Of a stretch of 64,000 nt of DNA, positions 36,201-45,323 are shown piece after piece. Under the pieces are notes generated by a model. The model did not search any database and was not told the origin of the DNA. It worked only from the letters and a program-made list of their open reading frames with translations. Origin of the DNA: Herpetosiphon geysericola (lineage in GTDB: Bacteria; Chloroflexota; Chloroflexia; Chloroflexales; Herpetosiphonaceae); the NCBI RefSeq assembly GCF_001306135.1, contig NZ_LGKP01000025.1, positions 1-64,000 on the forward strand, read 5' to 3'. Every line of letters starts with the position of its first letter. Within the stretch, counting starts at the first letter, position 1. A program made the translations under genes and the position numbers.

Positions 36201-39200
36201 GCCAAATTGCTGAGCTAGCAATTATCAACCGCATTAGCCGTGCTGCCACCACCAGCCTCAAATTCAATGATCTGGCGCGTGAAGTCTATAACGTGCTACG
36301 GGAAAATCTGCCAATTCGGGCCTATTATTTGGCAGTATTCGACACCAAACGCAATAGTGTGGTCGAATCGTTGGCGATTGATGACGAACACTTTATGCCC
36401 GATGTCGTCAATGGGCCAATTAATGAAAACTCGTTGATGGCCAGAATTATCAAGCAACGCGAAACCTTGTTCTTCAACGACATGACCGCCGAGTTGCTCT
36501 CCAACGATGGCAATAGCCCACCGCGCAACGATGACGGCAATAAAACCGACGTGCCACGTTCGTGGATTGGCGTGCCGCTCCTCTTGGGCGATGGCACGGT
36601 GCGCGGGGTGCTTTCACTCCAACATAACGAAGCTGGGCGCTATGGCGAACGCGATGCAGCCTTGCTTGATACAATTGCCAATCAATTGGCGGTGGCGATT
36701 GAAAATTCGCGCTTGTATGGCGATAGTCAATCGCGCTTGGCTGAATTGGCGCTGATCAATAAAATCGGTAGCCTAACCAACTCAACCCTCGACTTTGTGG
36801 AAATTCTCAAGGGTGTCTACGAGTCGTTGCGCTCAATCTTAGATTTAAACGTTTTCTATAGCTTCGTCTATGATCCAATCCTGGGCGATATTGTGCTGCG
36901 GGTGAATGTTGAAGAAGGTAAGTTCTTTATTGAAGAACAACGCGAAAAGCTCTTGCCGAATTCGCCTTCTGCCCACGTTGTCAATACCCTTGAGCCTTTG
37001 GTCTTCCGTGATATGCCCCAAGAAATTCAGGGCAAATATACGATCAAGCGCTTTGGCAACCCCGATAAATGGGTGCGTTCGTGGATTGGCGTGCCGCTAA
37101 AAATTCGTGATGATACTGCTGTGGGGATGCTCTCAGTTCAGCATTACGAGCCAAACGTCTATAGCGAGCGCGAAGCTGAGTTGCTGCAAACGATCGCGAG
37201 CCAAGTAGCCTTGGCCGTGCAAAACGCGCGCCTGTTCGGCGACCGCGAACGCCAAATTCGCGAGTTGGATGCAATTAGCCAAATTGGTCAGTTGATGAGC
37301 GCCTCGCTTGATCTGAATGAAATGCTGGGCCTGACTGCTGAATACTTGCAAGAAGTTACTTCAGCTCCAGTTTTTTATACGATGATCTACGATGCAGAGC
37401 ACGACCAAATTACCGATGGCTATGCAGTGCAAGAAGGTGTGCCAGCAGAACGCACGCCGCGCGGCAAGCCCCGGGTTGGCAGCCCGAGCGCCTGGGTGGT
37501 GCAACATCGTGCGCCATTAATTTTGGCCGATGTAACCAATAAGGCTGAGTTGGAGCAAAAGGGCGTTCAGCCCATGGCCAACCCAATTCAGGGCAAGAAC
37601 AAATCGCCGCGTTCGTGGGTTGGCGTGCCGATTATTGCTCGCGACGGCGCACCGATTGGGATGCTCTCGTTGCAGGATTATCAGCCAAACGCTTTTGATC
37701 AACGCACAGTGGCCTTCTTGACCAACGTGGTTTCGCACATTAGCTTGGGTATTCAAAAGGTTCAGCTGTTCAACGAACGCGATCGCCAAATCAAAGAGCT
37801 TGATGTGATTCGACGGGTTGGCCAAGTAACTAGCTCGACCTTGAACGCCGATGAATTGATGCAGGGCGTGTATAACGTGCTGCGCGAATTCTTGCCGATT
37901 GATATTTTCAATCTCAGCGTTTTCGATAGCGAGCTGACGGTACGGATTCATAGCTTTGTGATTGATCGTGGCATGATTATCAATTATCCCAAAGCTACGC
38001 CGATTACGCCGCACTCGCTGACCGCGTGGATTCTGGAGCATCGCCAGCCGTTGCTGTTCAAGTCGGTTGACGAGGAAATGAAAGCCTACCCGGATATTCA
38101 TCCACGGGTCGCCTCAGCAGACACGGTGCTTTCGCAATCGTTGATGGGCGTGCCATTGCTCACCAACAACGACGAACCGCTTGGGATTTTGTTGCTTCAA
38201 CACTACAAGCAAGCAATGTTCGACGAACGCGATTTGCAATTGCTGATCAACGTGGCCTATCAGGTGACTTTGGGGATGCAAAACGTGCTGTTGTATAGCC
38301 AAACCCAAGATGGTTTGGATCAACTAGCAACTGAAGCTGAGCGTTTGGCGCTGATCAATCACGTTTCTGATTTGACTGCCTCAACCCTTGATACCCAAGT
38401 CCTCTACGATTTGGCCGTCGAAGAAATGGCCCAAGTGACCGATGCTTCGCAAGCGCGCTTGGTAATTTTCGATTACGAGGCGCAAGTTGGCTACACGCGA
38501 GCTGAGTTTCCCAAAGGCGATCTAAGCATCGAAGTTCCGGTTGCTAACAACGGCACGATTCCTTGGATGCAGCGCCATCGCCGCCCATTGGTGATCAACA
38601 ACCCGCTTGAGCATGAAATGACCGAATCGTTCCGCGAAACGACGAAGCAACTAGGCATTCAATCGTTGATGTTGGTGCCGTTGATCGTCAAGGGCGAAGT
38701 GGTTGGCTCGATTGGGCTTGATCATATGGTCGAAGGTCGCAACTTCAGCCAACGCGATGCTGAAACCTGCCAAACGATCGCCAATCAAATTTCGCAAGGT
38801 TTGGAAAACGCTCGTCTGTTTGCTGAAACTGAGCGCCAAGCCCAAGTGCTGAGCCGCAAAGTTGGCGAATTGTCGGTGCTTTTGGAAGCAGGTCAAGCAC
38901 TTAGCTCGATTCACGAGCCAACCCAAGTGTTGGATACCTTGGTGCGCTTGGTGGCTCGCCAACTCAAAATCGAAACCGTGATTCTGTTTACTGGCGATGA
39001 AGAGCTTCAGCCAGCAGCATCGTTGGGCTTGCCAACCGATTTTGTTCAAAGCCTGCGGGTCAAACGCGGCGAGGGCTTGGTTGGAACGGTCGCCGAATTG
39101 CGCAAGCCACTGACGACCAGCGCAACCGATGGCCAATCGCCAATCATCTCGCAACATGTCGAATTCAATCGCGACCATGGCCTCTCGGTCTTTATGGGTG

Positions 39201-42200
39201 TGCCAATTGTCTATCGTAATGAATTGTTGGGTGTGCTCAGCGTGATGTCTGGCGAGGGCGCTGCCTTCAACGAGGACGATACCGCGCTCTTGAGCGCTTT
39301 GGCCGACCAAGCGGCAATTGCGATTGAAAATACCCGCCTGTTTGTTGAGCGCGAACGCCAAATTACGGTGCTGCAAGCATTAAATGATGTGACCCAAGCG
39401 ATCACCTCGACGCTTGATCCACAAACCTTGCTACGCCAATTGCACCTGCGCTTGAGCAGCGTGGTCGATACCCGCCACTCATTCATTGTGCTCTACGACA
39501 GCGATCATAACATCTTGACCTTCCCAGTGGTGATGAATGGTGGCCGCGAGGAACGGCTCGAACCTCAGGCCTTGGCCGAAGGTGTGCTGAGTCGGGTTAT
39601 TCGTGGGCGCCGCACGATTGTGTTGAACTCGATTGAAGAAACCGCCAACGCCTCGCGCTTCTTGCTGGGCCACGATACGCCGATGGCTTCGTGGGTCGGG
39701 ATTCCGATTATGCTTGGCGATATGGTTTTGGGTGTTATCACCATTCAAAGCCCACTGCCACGGGCATTCAGCACCGAAACCATTCAATTCTTGCAGGCAG
39801 TTGCCAGCCAAACCGCCATCGCCTTGGAAAATGCACGCTTGTTTGCTGAGCGCGAACGCCAAGTAACCGAAGCGGCAATTTTGTCATCGATCAGCCAATC
39901 GATGACGGCAACGCTCTCGCCAGAAGAATTGGCTAGCTCGATTCTGAAGGGCTTGACCGAAATCTACAATACTGATAACGCCTATATCGTGTTCTACGAT
40001 GCGCCAACCAATATGATCTCGACCACGGTTGGGTTTAGCAATGGCCAACAGTATTCGTTGATTTCGCATGTGCTAAGCAACAGCTTCCTCAAAACGATGT
40101 TGTTTGAGCAACGCCCATTGATGTTCAACAGCAAGCACGATTTGCAGAACGAACGCTATTCGCCTCGGCTGGAAGGCATTCCTGAGGCAATCGAGCCAGA
40201 ATCGGTGATTGCAGCGTCGATCACGATGGGCAGCCAAACCTATGGCATGAATATCAATCAGCCATTGGGTGTGATTGTGATTCAAAGCCCGCAGGCCAAC
40301 GCATTTAGTCGTGGTCAGCTTCAATTCCTTGAATCATTGGCCAACCAATCGTCGGCAGCAGTCCAAAAAGCAATGCTGTTTACCGAACGCGAACGCCGGA
40401 TTCGTGAGCTGGATACGCTCAACCGCATCAGCCAAGGGATTACATCAACCATTAGTTTGGATGAAATCTTAGAGCGCTTGTATGCTGGCTTGGGCGAAAT
40501 TGTCGATGTCAGCACGGCCTTTATTGGCTTGTACGATCCGCAAACCCACTCGATGGAGTTCCGCGAGGCCCACGACCGTGGCGAGCCAGTCACGATCGGC
40601 ACGCGCCGCTTGTCGGTTGGGGTGCCAGCCTGGGTAATTGAACATCGCCAGCCGCTGTTGCTGAACACATCGGAAGAAGCCAACGAATATCGCGATGCCC
40701 AAACCCAATTAACGACTGAAGCAAGCGCCATGCGGATTGGCGACCGCGGCGAACTTGAACAATCGTATTTGGTTGTGCCAATTGTGGTTGGGGTCGATGT
40801 GATTGGGATTATCAATATTCAGAGCTACGAGGAATATGCCTTCTCTGAATATGATATGAGCTTTGTGACCACAGTTGCGGCCCAAGCTGGCGCGGCGATT
40901 GCCAATGCCCGCTTGTTCTCCGAGCGCGAACAATCGATTCAACGCTTGAACACCTTGAACAACATCGGTCAAGCCTTGAGTTCGACGGTGCGCTTTGACG
41001 ACTTGCTGCGCGTGATTTACGAACAAACTGGCAAGTTGGTCAATACTGAAAACTTCTACTTGGCGCTATACGACGAGCGCAATAAAGAAGTGACCTTCCC
41101 GCTTTACTACGAGCATGGCACTTCGGGCAACGTCTTGCCTCAGCGCGGCATGAACGGCCTCACCGAATATGTAATTCGCAAACGTCAACCGCTGTTGCTG
41201 CAAGGCCCACACATCGCCGAACGGATGGCCGAAATGAAGGTCGATCAAGTTGGCGATATGGCACGCTCGTGGTTGGGTATTCCGCTGATTGCAGCAGATA
41301 AAGTCGTGGGGGTTATGACGGTTCAGAGCTATGAGCAAGATAATGCTTATAGCGACGAATTGGTGCAATTGTTGCTAACGATTGCCTCGCAAGCAGCCCA
41401 AGCCTTGGAAAATGCCCGCCTGTTCTCGGAATCACGCCAAAGCGTGCGCGAACTCTCGACGCTTTCAGAAACCAGCGTTTCCTTGGCTAGCACCTTGGAA
41501 ATCGACGAATTGATGGCAATTAGCTCGTCAAGCGCAATCGAAATGTCGCGGGCCGATTTCGGCGGGATTATCGTGGTTTCGGGCGATGGCTACACCATCA
41601 CCAACTCGTTGGCGCTCAACCGCGACCATATGGAGTTGGAGTTGCCAAACGCCAACGAGCTTGATGTTGGCAGCATGGAAATTTTGCGCCCATTACGTTC
41701 AGGTCATCCGTTGGCGTTGTTTGATGCCAGCACCGATGCAACTTTAGCGCCATTTGTCAATAGCATTGGCATGCGTGGCTCGATCTTCTTGCCAATGTTG
41801 CGTGAAGGCTTGCGTGGCGTGGTCTTTGTGGGGATGGACGAACCATTTACCTTCAACGAACGCACCATTTCGAGCTTGATGATTTTGGCAACCCAAATTG
41901 GCCAAGCGATCAACAATGCTCAATTGTTCGATCAAATTCGCCGCTTCAACCTTGAGCTTGAAGAAATCGTTGATCAACGTACCTTGGAACTCAAGGGCGA
42001 AAAAGAACGGGTCGAAGCGCTCTACAACATTGCGACCGAGCTTGGTACGACTCTCGACCGCGATGAACTGTTGCTGCGAACCCTCGATTTGGCGGCTTCG
42101 GCCTTGATGGTTCGGCGTGGAGCAGTCTTCTTGCTCGACCGCGAATCCAAAGATTTGGTCTGTCATGCGGTGCTCAACGAAGAATTGGGCTTGAAATCGA

Positions 42201-43663
42201 TTGAAACGCGGGTACGCTTCCAGCACCCTGGCCTCGCCAACTGGATCATCGAGCACAACGAAGGCGTGGTAATCTCCGATGTGTGGCTGGATGATCGCTG
42301 GACGAATGCCCAAAGCGGGCGCGGCGACGATGTGCGCTCGGTAATTGCCGTGCCATTGCTTTCGAGCGACGCACCTCAAGGGGTGCTGATGCTCTATAGC
42401 AACGAAATTGGCTTCTTTACCCAAGACCACTTGCGCTTCCTCTCGACGATTGGTGGCGAAGTTTCTTCGGCCTTGCACAACGCCGACCTTTACACCTTGG
42501 TTTATGATTCTGCTGACCGGCTCTCCGACGCGATGTGGCAACAACGCGAAGAAGCTAGCAAGACCGCTGCTATTCTCCAGAGTGTTTCGGAAGGGGTTAT
42601 GGTGCTCGACCACCAAACCGAGAAGATCATTCTGTATAATCCAGCTGCCGAAGATGTGCTACGGATTCCGCGCTCGGAAGTGATGCATAACAGCTTGCAA
42701 GTGATTGCCGCGCCGCGCAACGAAGAAGAATTGCACGAAGAAGGTCGGGCCTTGCTGCTCTATACTGGTTTGCACGAAGGCATTCAAATTGTGCAACGCT
42801 CAGAGGGCGTGCATCGCAGCATGATCGAATTGCCTGGCCAATCGATTGCAGCCAACTTCGCGCCAGTGGTTGGCGAAGAAAGCTCGCGCTTCGGGGTTGT
42901 GGTGGTTTTGCGCGATATTACCCGTGAAGTTGAAGCCGACCGCGCCAAACGCGACTTTATCGCGACCGTTTCGCACGAGTTGCGCACGCCGCTGACGCCA
43001 ATTCGCGGCTTCGTCGATTTGCTCTTGCTTGGTGCAGTTGGCCAAATGTCCGACCCGCAGCGCGAAATGCTCACTACCGTCAAGACCAACGCCATGCGCA
43101 TGGTCGGCTTGGTCGAAGACTTGCTCGAAATTGGGCGCTTGGAAGCAGGCAAGATTGTCTTGAACACTGCGCCAAGCAATATCAACCAATTAGTCCGCGA
43201 TATTGTGGCAACCTGGGACCTTGAACTCAAGAAGAAGAACATGACCTTACAGCTTGAACTTGACGACACATTGCCATTAATCGAGTATGATAGTAAGCGG
43301 ATTGGACAGGTCTTAACGAACATGGTTTCGAATGCGATCAAGTATACCTACGCTGATGGCGATGTGATTATCCGTACCTTCATCAACGAGGACAACATGA
43401 TCCAGCTTGATGTCAAAGATACCGGGGTCGGTTTGACACCAGAGCAACAAAAGAGCCTGTTCAAACGATTCTATCGAGCCGATAGTCCCCTACGTGATGA
43501 GGTTGGCGGCACAGGCTTAGGGCTTTCAATCGCTAAGTCGTTTATCGAATTGCATAATGGCGATATGTGGGTGCAAAGCGTTTATGGCGAAGGCAGTACA
43601 TTTAGCTTCTCGCTGCCAGAAATGCAGCCCCGCCCCGACTTAGGCGAACGTGATGAGGTCTAG
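33215..43663 (+). CDS. Giant cytosolic histidine kinase with 17 GAF domains
   Basis: The protein has 3482 residues and no membrane segment. A ~130-residue N-terminus precedes 17 consecutive GAF units. Each closes with a helix like FANQAAIAIENARLF followed by a linker like RELDTLNRIS and TSTL. Several units contain SWIGVPL or a variant and GVLSLQ. A PAS domain (~3118-3238) is followed by HisKA (His in TVSHELRTPLTPIRG, ~3253) and HATPase (NMVSNAIKYT, DTGVGL, GGTGLGLSIAK, ~3368-3460). GAF domains bind small ligands or form dimers. So many in one chain is exceptional, and I infer signal integration or a long scaffold. The start is coupled to a short upstream ORF. Response regulators flank it on both sides. 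Confidence 0.95.
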   Translation: MKISPPSTAIWHVLTGIAHLAREQLPDLPTFAQRCADLLKQSGLFAQGAILRLGQQRSLLTAWGMNKRATNRLLPARVLNGGSEVRLPEGWQMFAIGTAEVPGVLVAPVTLDPEPLTVLLAQLTTLWQGVALQEEFARRERTVAAMTESLQGLAQQLNADEFLQTLVTQATELLGAAGGGVYMIDSNQQYLELRQVVQFPANWNGARIQVGKGVAGMVAQSGKPMLVNNYGQAKEQYDNLPEGINFSAVMAAPLRADEAIIGVLVLVHIEPDRGFQNADLALLESFAAQASLAMRTAKLFDAQRQRQRELYLLYENSLTVGSSLDLTHILNRLTENVLLALGVEQCLLLLWDDRRKICELVAQATDDDAANSLDLSIGATYELRPESILKIAFDTQQPVAVVDVGTDPRINAQRSWLKARGIRSALGLPMLLKERVIGVLLCTTTSRVRSFNPGEITLAQTLAAQAATAIGNTRLLNDERRRNSELSVLQSLSAKLTSGVSLQVALESIGDSVAQLFDNIDLEICVYDPQTQVLNSQYATPRTRQHYASEGGSYGIDQGLTGWLARHRSTLRIDDLQRQKIVKPIRPHETASGLAFRSFLGVPMLIGDQLIGTLELGSGTIGRFDAEDERLLNIIASQAAQALRNVQRYEATDEVLRERVRELLALQRISRELTSTLQLEQLLPAMLTEISQATGCGYGIVVLYNDDESLHVIAQNGYGSAEEAGFLALPLLNNGLLSDPMQRAEALIYDDVTALDDTVEWGEVRSLLMAPILYENRVAGAIIAGDTKGYAFDHAALDFVRAVSDQAALAIGNAQHYEEQVKQRELLQQRASLLNEVLEIGNALRADMELGNLLEQIAFSVTEAAGYRMVLFNLIDQAHPTIMRTVAGAGIALSDLEQLRNEDIAIETLHPLLDSQYRIGRAYYITRGNDSNAWHDGDQLLVPLYSTERELIGIMTVDDPFTHEAPTRRTVETLEIFANQAAIAIENARLFDQRSRQIAELAIINRISRAATTSLKFNDLAREVYNVLRENLPIRAYYLAVFDTKRNSVVESLAIDDEHFMPDVVNGPINENSLMARIIKQRETLFFNDMTAELLSNDGNSPPRNDDGNKTDVPRSWIGVPLLLGDGTVRGVLSLQHNEAGRYGERDAALLDTIANQLAVAIENSRLYGDSQSRLAELALINKIGSLTNSTLDFVEILKGVYESLRSILDLNVFYSFVYDPILGDIVLRVNVEEGKFFIEEQREKLLPNSPSAHVVNTLEPLVFRDMPQEIQGKYTIKRFGNPDKWVRSWIGVPLKIRDDTAVGMLSVQHYEPNVYSEREAELLQTIASQVALAVQNARLFGDRERQIRELDAISQIGQLMSASLDLNEMLGLTAEYLQEVTSAPVFYTMIYDAEHDQITDGYAVQEGVPAERTPRGKPRVGSPSAWVVQHRAPLILADVTNKAELEQKGVQPMANPIQGKNKSPRSWVGVPIIARDGAPIGMLSLQDYQPNAFDQRTVAFLTNVVSHISLGIQKVQLFNERDRQIKELDVIRRVGQVTSSTLNADELMQGVYNVLREFLPIDIFNLSVFDSELTVRIHSFVIDRGMIINYPKATPITPHSLTAWILEHRQPLLFKSVDEEMKAYPDIHPRVASADTVLSQSLMGVPLLTNNDEPLGILLLQHYKQAMFDERDLQLLINVAYQVTLGMQNVLLYSQTQDGLDQLATEAERLALINHVSDLTASTLDTQVLYDLAVEEMAQVTDASQARLVIFDYEAQVGYTRAEFPKGDLSIEVPVANNGTIPWMQRHRRPLVINNPLEHEMTESFRETTKQLGIQSLMLVPLIVKGEVVGSIGLDHMVEGRNFSQRDAETCQTIANQISQGLENARLFAETERQAQVLSRKVGELSVLLEAGQALSSIHEPTQVLDTLVRLVARQLKIETVILFTGDEELQPAASLGLPTDFVQSLRVKRGEGLVGTVAELRKPLTTSATDGQSPIISQHVEFNRDHGLSVFMGVPIVYRNELLGVLSVMSGEGAAFNEDDTALLSALADQAAIAIENTRLFVERERQITVLQALNDVTQAITSTLDPQTLLRQLHLRLSSVVDTRHSFIVLYDSDHNILTFPVVMNGGREERLEPQALAEGVLSRVIRGRRTIVLNSIEETANASRFLLGHDTPMASWVGIPIMLGDMVLGVITIQSPLPRAFSTETIQFLQAVASQTAIALENARLFAERERQVTEAAILSSISQSMTATLSPEELASSILKGLTEIYNTDNAYIVFYDAPTNMISTTVGFSNGQQYSLISHVLSNSFLKTMLFEQRPLMFNSKHDLQNERYSPRLEGIPEAIEPESVIAASITMGSQTYGMNINQPLGVIVIQSPQANAFSRGQLQFLESLANQSSAAVQKAMLFTERERRIRELDTLNRISQGITSTISLDEILERLYAGLGEIVDVSTAFIGLYDPQTHSMEFREAHDRGEPVTIGTRRLSVGVPAWVIEHRQPLLLNTSEEANEYRDAQTQLTTEASAMRIGDRGELEQSYLVVPIVVGVDVIGIINIQSYEEYAFSEYDMSFVTTVAAQAGAAIANARLFSEREQSIQRLNTLNNIGQALSSTVRFDDLLRVIYEQTGKLVNTENFYLALYDERNKEVTFPLYYEHGTSGNVLPQRGMNGLTEYVIRKRQPLLLQGPHIAERMAEMKVDQVGDMARSWLGIPLIAADKVVGVMTVQSYEQDNAYSDELVQLLLTIASQAAQALENARLFSESRQSVRELSTLSETSVSLASTLEIDELMAISSSSAIEMSRADFGGIIVVSGDGYTITNSLALNRDHMELELPNANELDVGSMEILRPLRSGHPLALFDASTDATLAPFVNSIGMRGSIFLPMLREGLRGVVFVGMDEPFTFNERTISSLMILATQIGQAINNAQLFDQIRRFNLELEEIVDQRTLELKGEKERVEALYNIATELGTTLDRDELLLRTLDLAASALMVRRGAVFLLDRESKDLVCHAVLNEELGLKSIETRVRFQHPGLANWIIEHNEGVVISDVWLDDRWTNAQSGRGDDVRSVIAVPLLSSDAPQGVLMLYSNEIGFFTQDHLRFLSTIGGEVSSALHNADLYTLVYDSADRLSDAMWQQREEASKTAAILQSVSEGVMVLDHQTEKIILYNPAAEDVLRIPRSEVMHNSLQVIAAPRNEEELHEEGRALLLYTGLHEGIQIVQRSEGVHRSMIELPGQSIAANFAPVVGEESSRFGVVVVLRDITREVEADRAKRDFIATVSHELRTPLTPIRGFVDLLLLGAVGQMSDPQREMLTTVKTNAMRMVGLVEDLLEIGRLEAGKIVLNTAPSNINQLVRDIVATWDLELKKKNMTLQLELDDTLPLIEYDSKRIGQVLTNMVSNAIKYTYADGDVIIRTFINEDNMIQLDVKDTGVGLTPEQQKSLFKRFYRADSPLRDEVGGTGLGLSIAKSFIELHNGDMWVQSVYGEGSTFSFSLPEMQPRPDLGERDEV

Positions 43664-43687
43664 CATCGGCAGAACACAGGAGCTTCG

Positions 43688-44068
43688 ATGGGCATGATCA
43701 AAATTCTCGTTGCAGACGATGAGCCAGATGTGCTGTTTATGACCAGCTTCAGCCTGCGGAGCCTTGGCGGGTTTGAGGTGATCGAAGCACATAATGGAGC
43801 TGAAGCGGTTGAGCTAGCCCTTCAGGTTGAGCCAGAGTTGCTGGTTCTTGATATTAAAATGCCAAAGATGACTGGCTATGAAGCATGTCGCGAGTTGCGC
43901 ACGTATCCGCAATTTGCTTCTACGCCGATTATTTTGCTGTCGGCCAAAGGGCAAAAAACCGAAATTGATGAAGGCTGGGAATCAGGCGCAACCGAGTATA
44001 TGCTCAAGCCCTATGCTCCAGCAACCCTCATTGGTCGGGTACGCGAATTGTTGAGTACGCAGGCATGA
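43688..44068 (+). CDS. Single-domain response regulator
   Basis: The 126-residue CheY-like receiver has DDE near the N-terminus, phospho-acceptor Asp in LLVLDIKMPKMTG, Ser in LLSAKGQ and Lys in MLKPYAP. There is no output domain. It lies 24 nt after the giant kinase gene with AGGAG 6 nt before the ATG, and overlaps the next gene by ATGA. It is the probable phosphate acceptor of that kinase. Confidence 0.93.
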   Translation: MGMIKILVADDEPDVLFMTSFSLRSLGGFEVIEAHNGAEAVELALQVEPELLVLDIKMPKMTGYEACRELRTYPQFASTPIILLSAKGQKTEIDEGWESGATEYMLKPYAPATLIGRVRELLSTQA

Positions 44069-44898
44069 GTGCAATTTTTATCGAAAATCGGGTTGTGCAT
44101 TATGAAGTTTTTGGCCGTGGTCAGCCAATTATCTTCTTGCATAGCTGGCTTGGCTCGTGGCGCTATTGGGTTCCATCCATGGAGATGGTCTCGGATCGCT
44201 TTCGAACCTACGCGCTCGATTTTTGGGGGTTTGGCGATTCGGATCGCGCGATTGGTACCTACAATATTGATGCCTATGTTGAGCAATTGTTGGCCTTTAT
44301 GCGCGAATTGGGGATGGTTCGCACCAACCTCGTTGGCCATGGCCTTGGCGGCATGGTCGCAATTCGGGCAGCAGCGCAGGCTCCGAATAGTTTTATCAAA
44401 GTCATCACATCGAATATGCCGGTGTATGGCGAGCCATTGAGCGGCTTGGTTAAGCCGAGCACGCTTTCGCGCTTGATGGGCAAGGCCAACCCAACTGAAA
44501 CTTGGAACAAGCTGCTCAAAAACATCAAAATCGATGATGATACCTATCGCGAAGTGCTCGAAGATACCAACGCCACCGCTGGCGAGGTGATTCAGCGAGT
44601 TTTTGATTCGGTGCTGGCTGCTGATTTGCGTTCAACCCTGGAAACGCTCAAAACGCCAACCTTGGGTATTTATAGCGGCAACGACCAAATTGTGGCCCGC
44701 GATCATGCCCAATTGTTTGAAACTGCGGCGATTGAGCACCAAGTCTTGACCTTGGAAAACAGTACCCACTTTCCATTTTTGGAAACTAATTCGCAGTTCA
44801 ATCGCTTAATTCTCGATTTCTTCACCAGTCGCGGCGCAAACACTGTCCAAATTAAGGAAGAGTGGCGGCGCCGGATGAGCCAATTCGAGTATTTGTAG
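44065..44898 (+). CDS. Alpha/beta hydrolase fold protein lacking the nucleophile Ser
   Basis: The 277-residue protein has the full alpha/beta hydrolase layout: HSWLGSWRYW oxyanion region, LDFWGFGDSD, the nucleophile elbow, acid in YSGNDQIV and His in NSTHFPFLE. The elbow reads VGHGLGG, with Gly in place of the usual Ser (codon GGC). It probably does not hydrolyse esters. RsbQ in Bacillus is a hydrolase-fold protein that partners a signalling phosphatase, so a sensor or partner role is reasonable here. It overlaps the response regulator as ATGA and ends the operon, followed by a terminator. Confidence 0.88.
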   Translation: MSAIFIENRVVHYEVFGRGQPIIFLHSWLGSWRYWVPSMEMVSDRFRTYALDFWGFGDSDRAIGTYNIDAYVEQLLAFMRELGMVRTNLVGHGLGGMVAIRAAAQAPNSFIKVITSNMPVYGEPLSGLVKPSTLSRLMGKANPTETWNKLLKNIKIDDDTYREVLEDTNATAGEVIQRVFDSVLAADLRSTLETLKTPTLGIYSGNDQIVARDHAQLFETAAIEHQVLTLENSTHFPFLETNSQFNRLILDFFTSRGANTVQIKEEWRRRMSQFEYL

Positions 44899-44923
44899 GC
44901 ACTTAAAAACGATCATTCGTAGC

Positions 44924-44955
44924 AACCGTCACCACGCTGTGGTTGGCGGTTTTTC
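44924..44955 (+). terminator. Terminator of the giant-kinase operon
   Basis: AACCGTCACCAC (44924-44935) pairs with GTGGTTGGCGGTT (44939-44951) with a bulge and a GU pair, followed by TTTTCT. It is 25 nt after the hydrolase stop and closes the operon that begins near 30012. Confidence 0.75.
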
Positions 44956-45323
44956 TCTGTTTAAAGGCTGGGAAAAGAACATAGAGCATAGAACATAGAA
45001 CATATGGCGTTGGGGATCGGTTGTTGGGGATTGGGGATCGGAAATTCAACGCTGCGCCTCTGCGTTAAATATCTGTTCGTTTAACGCAGAGGCGCAGAGA
45101 AAACGTGGCTGTGGGCTATTGGCTTTCGGGCAGCAGAAACCTAATCATAGAAATCGGTGCCAATCTGTGGCTAAAAACCTGCTTCATACGCTTCGTGTCC
45201 TTCGTTGATCAACAATCAATCTGGGCTAAAACGGCCTTCGAGTTTGGTGTGCTTAAAAACTCTGCGCCTCTGCGTTTAAAGAGTGCGCTTGATGCTTAAA
45301 CCCTCGTTTAATGTAGGAAGATC
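44956..45323. repeat. Repeat-filled spacer
   Basis: No gene is visible. It contains AGAACATAGAACATA words, GTTGGGGATTGGGGATCGG, and CTGCGCCTCTGCGTTAAAT with its inverse TTTAACGCAGAGGCGCAGAG about 10 nt later (a hairpin, ~45053-45098). A TTCGTGTCCTTCG word and a second CTCTGCGCCTCTGCG copy near 45260 follow. All belong to the families listed for 10963-11473. Confidence 0.8.
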
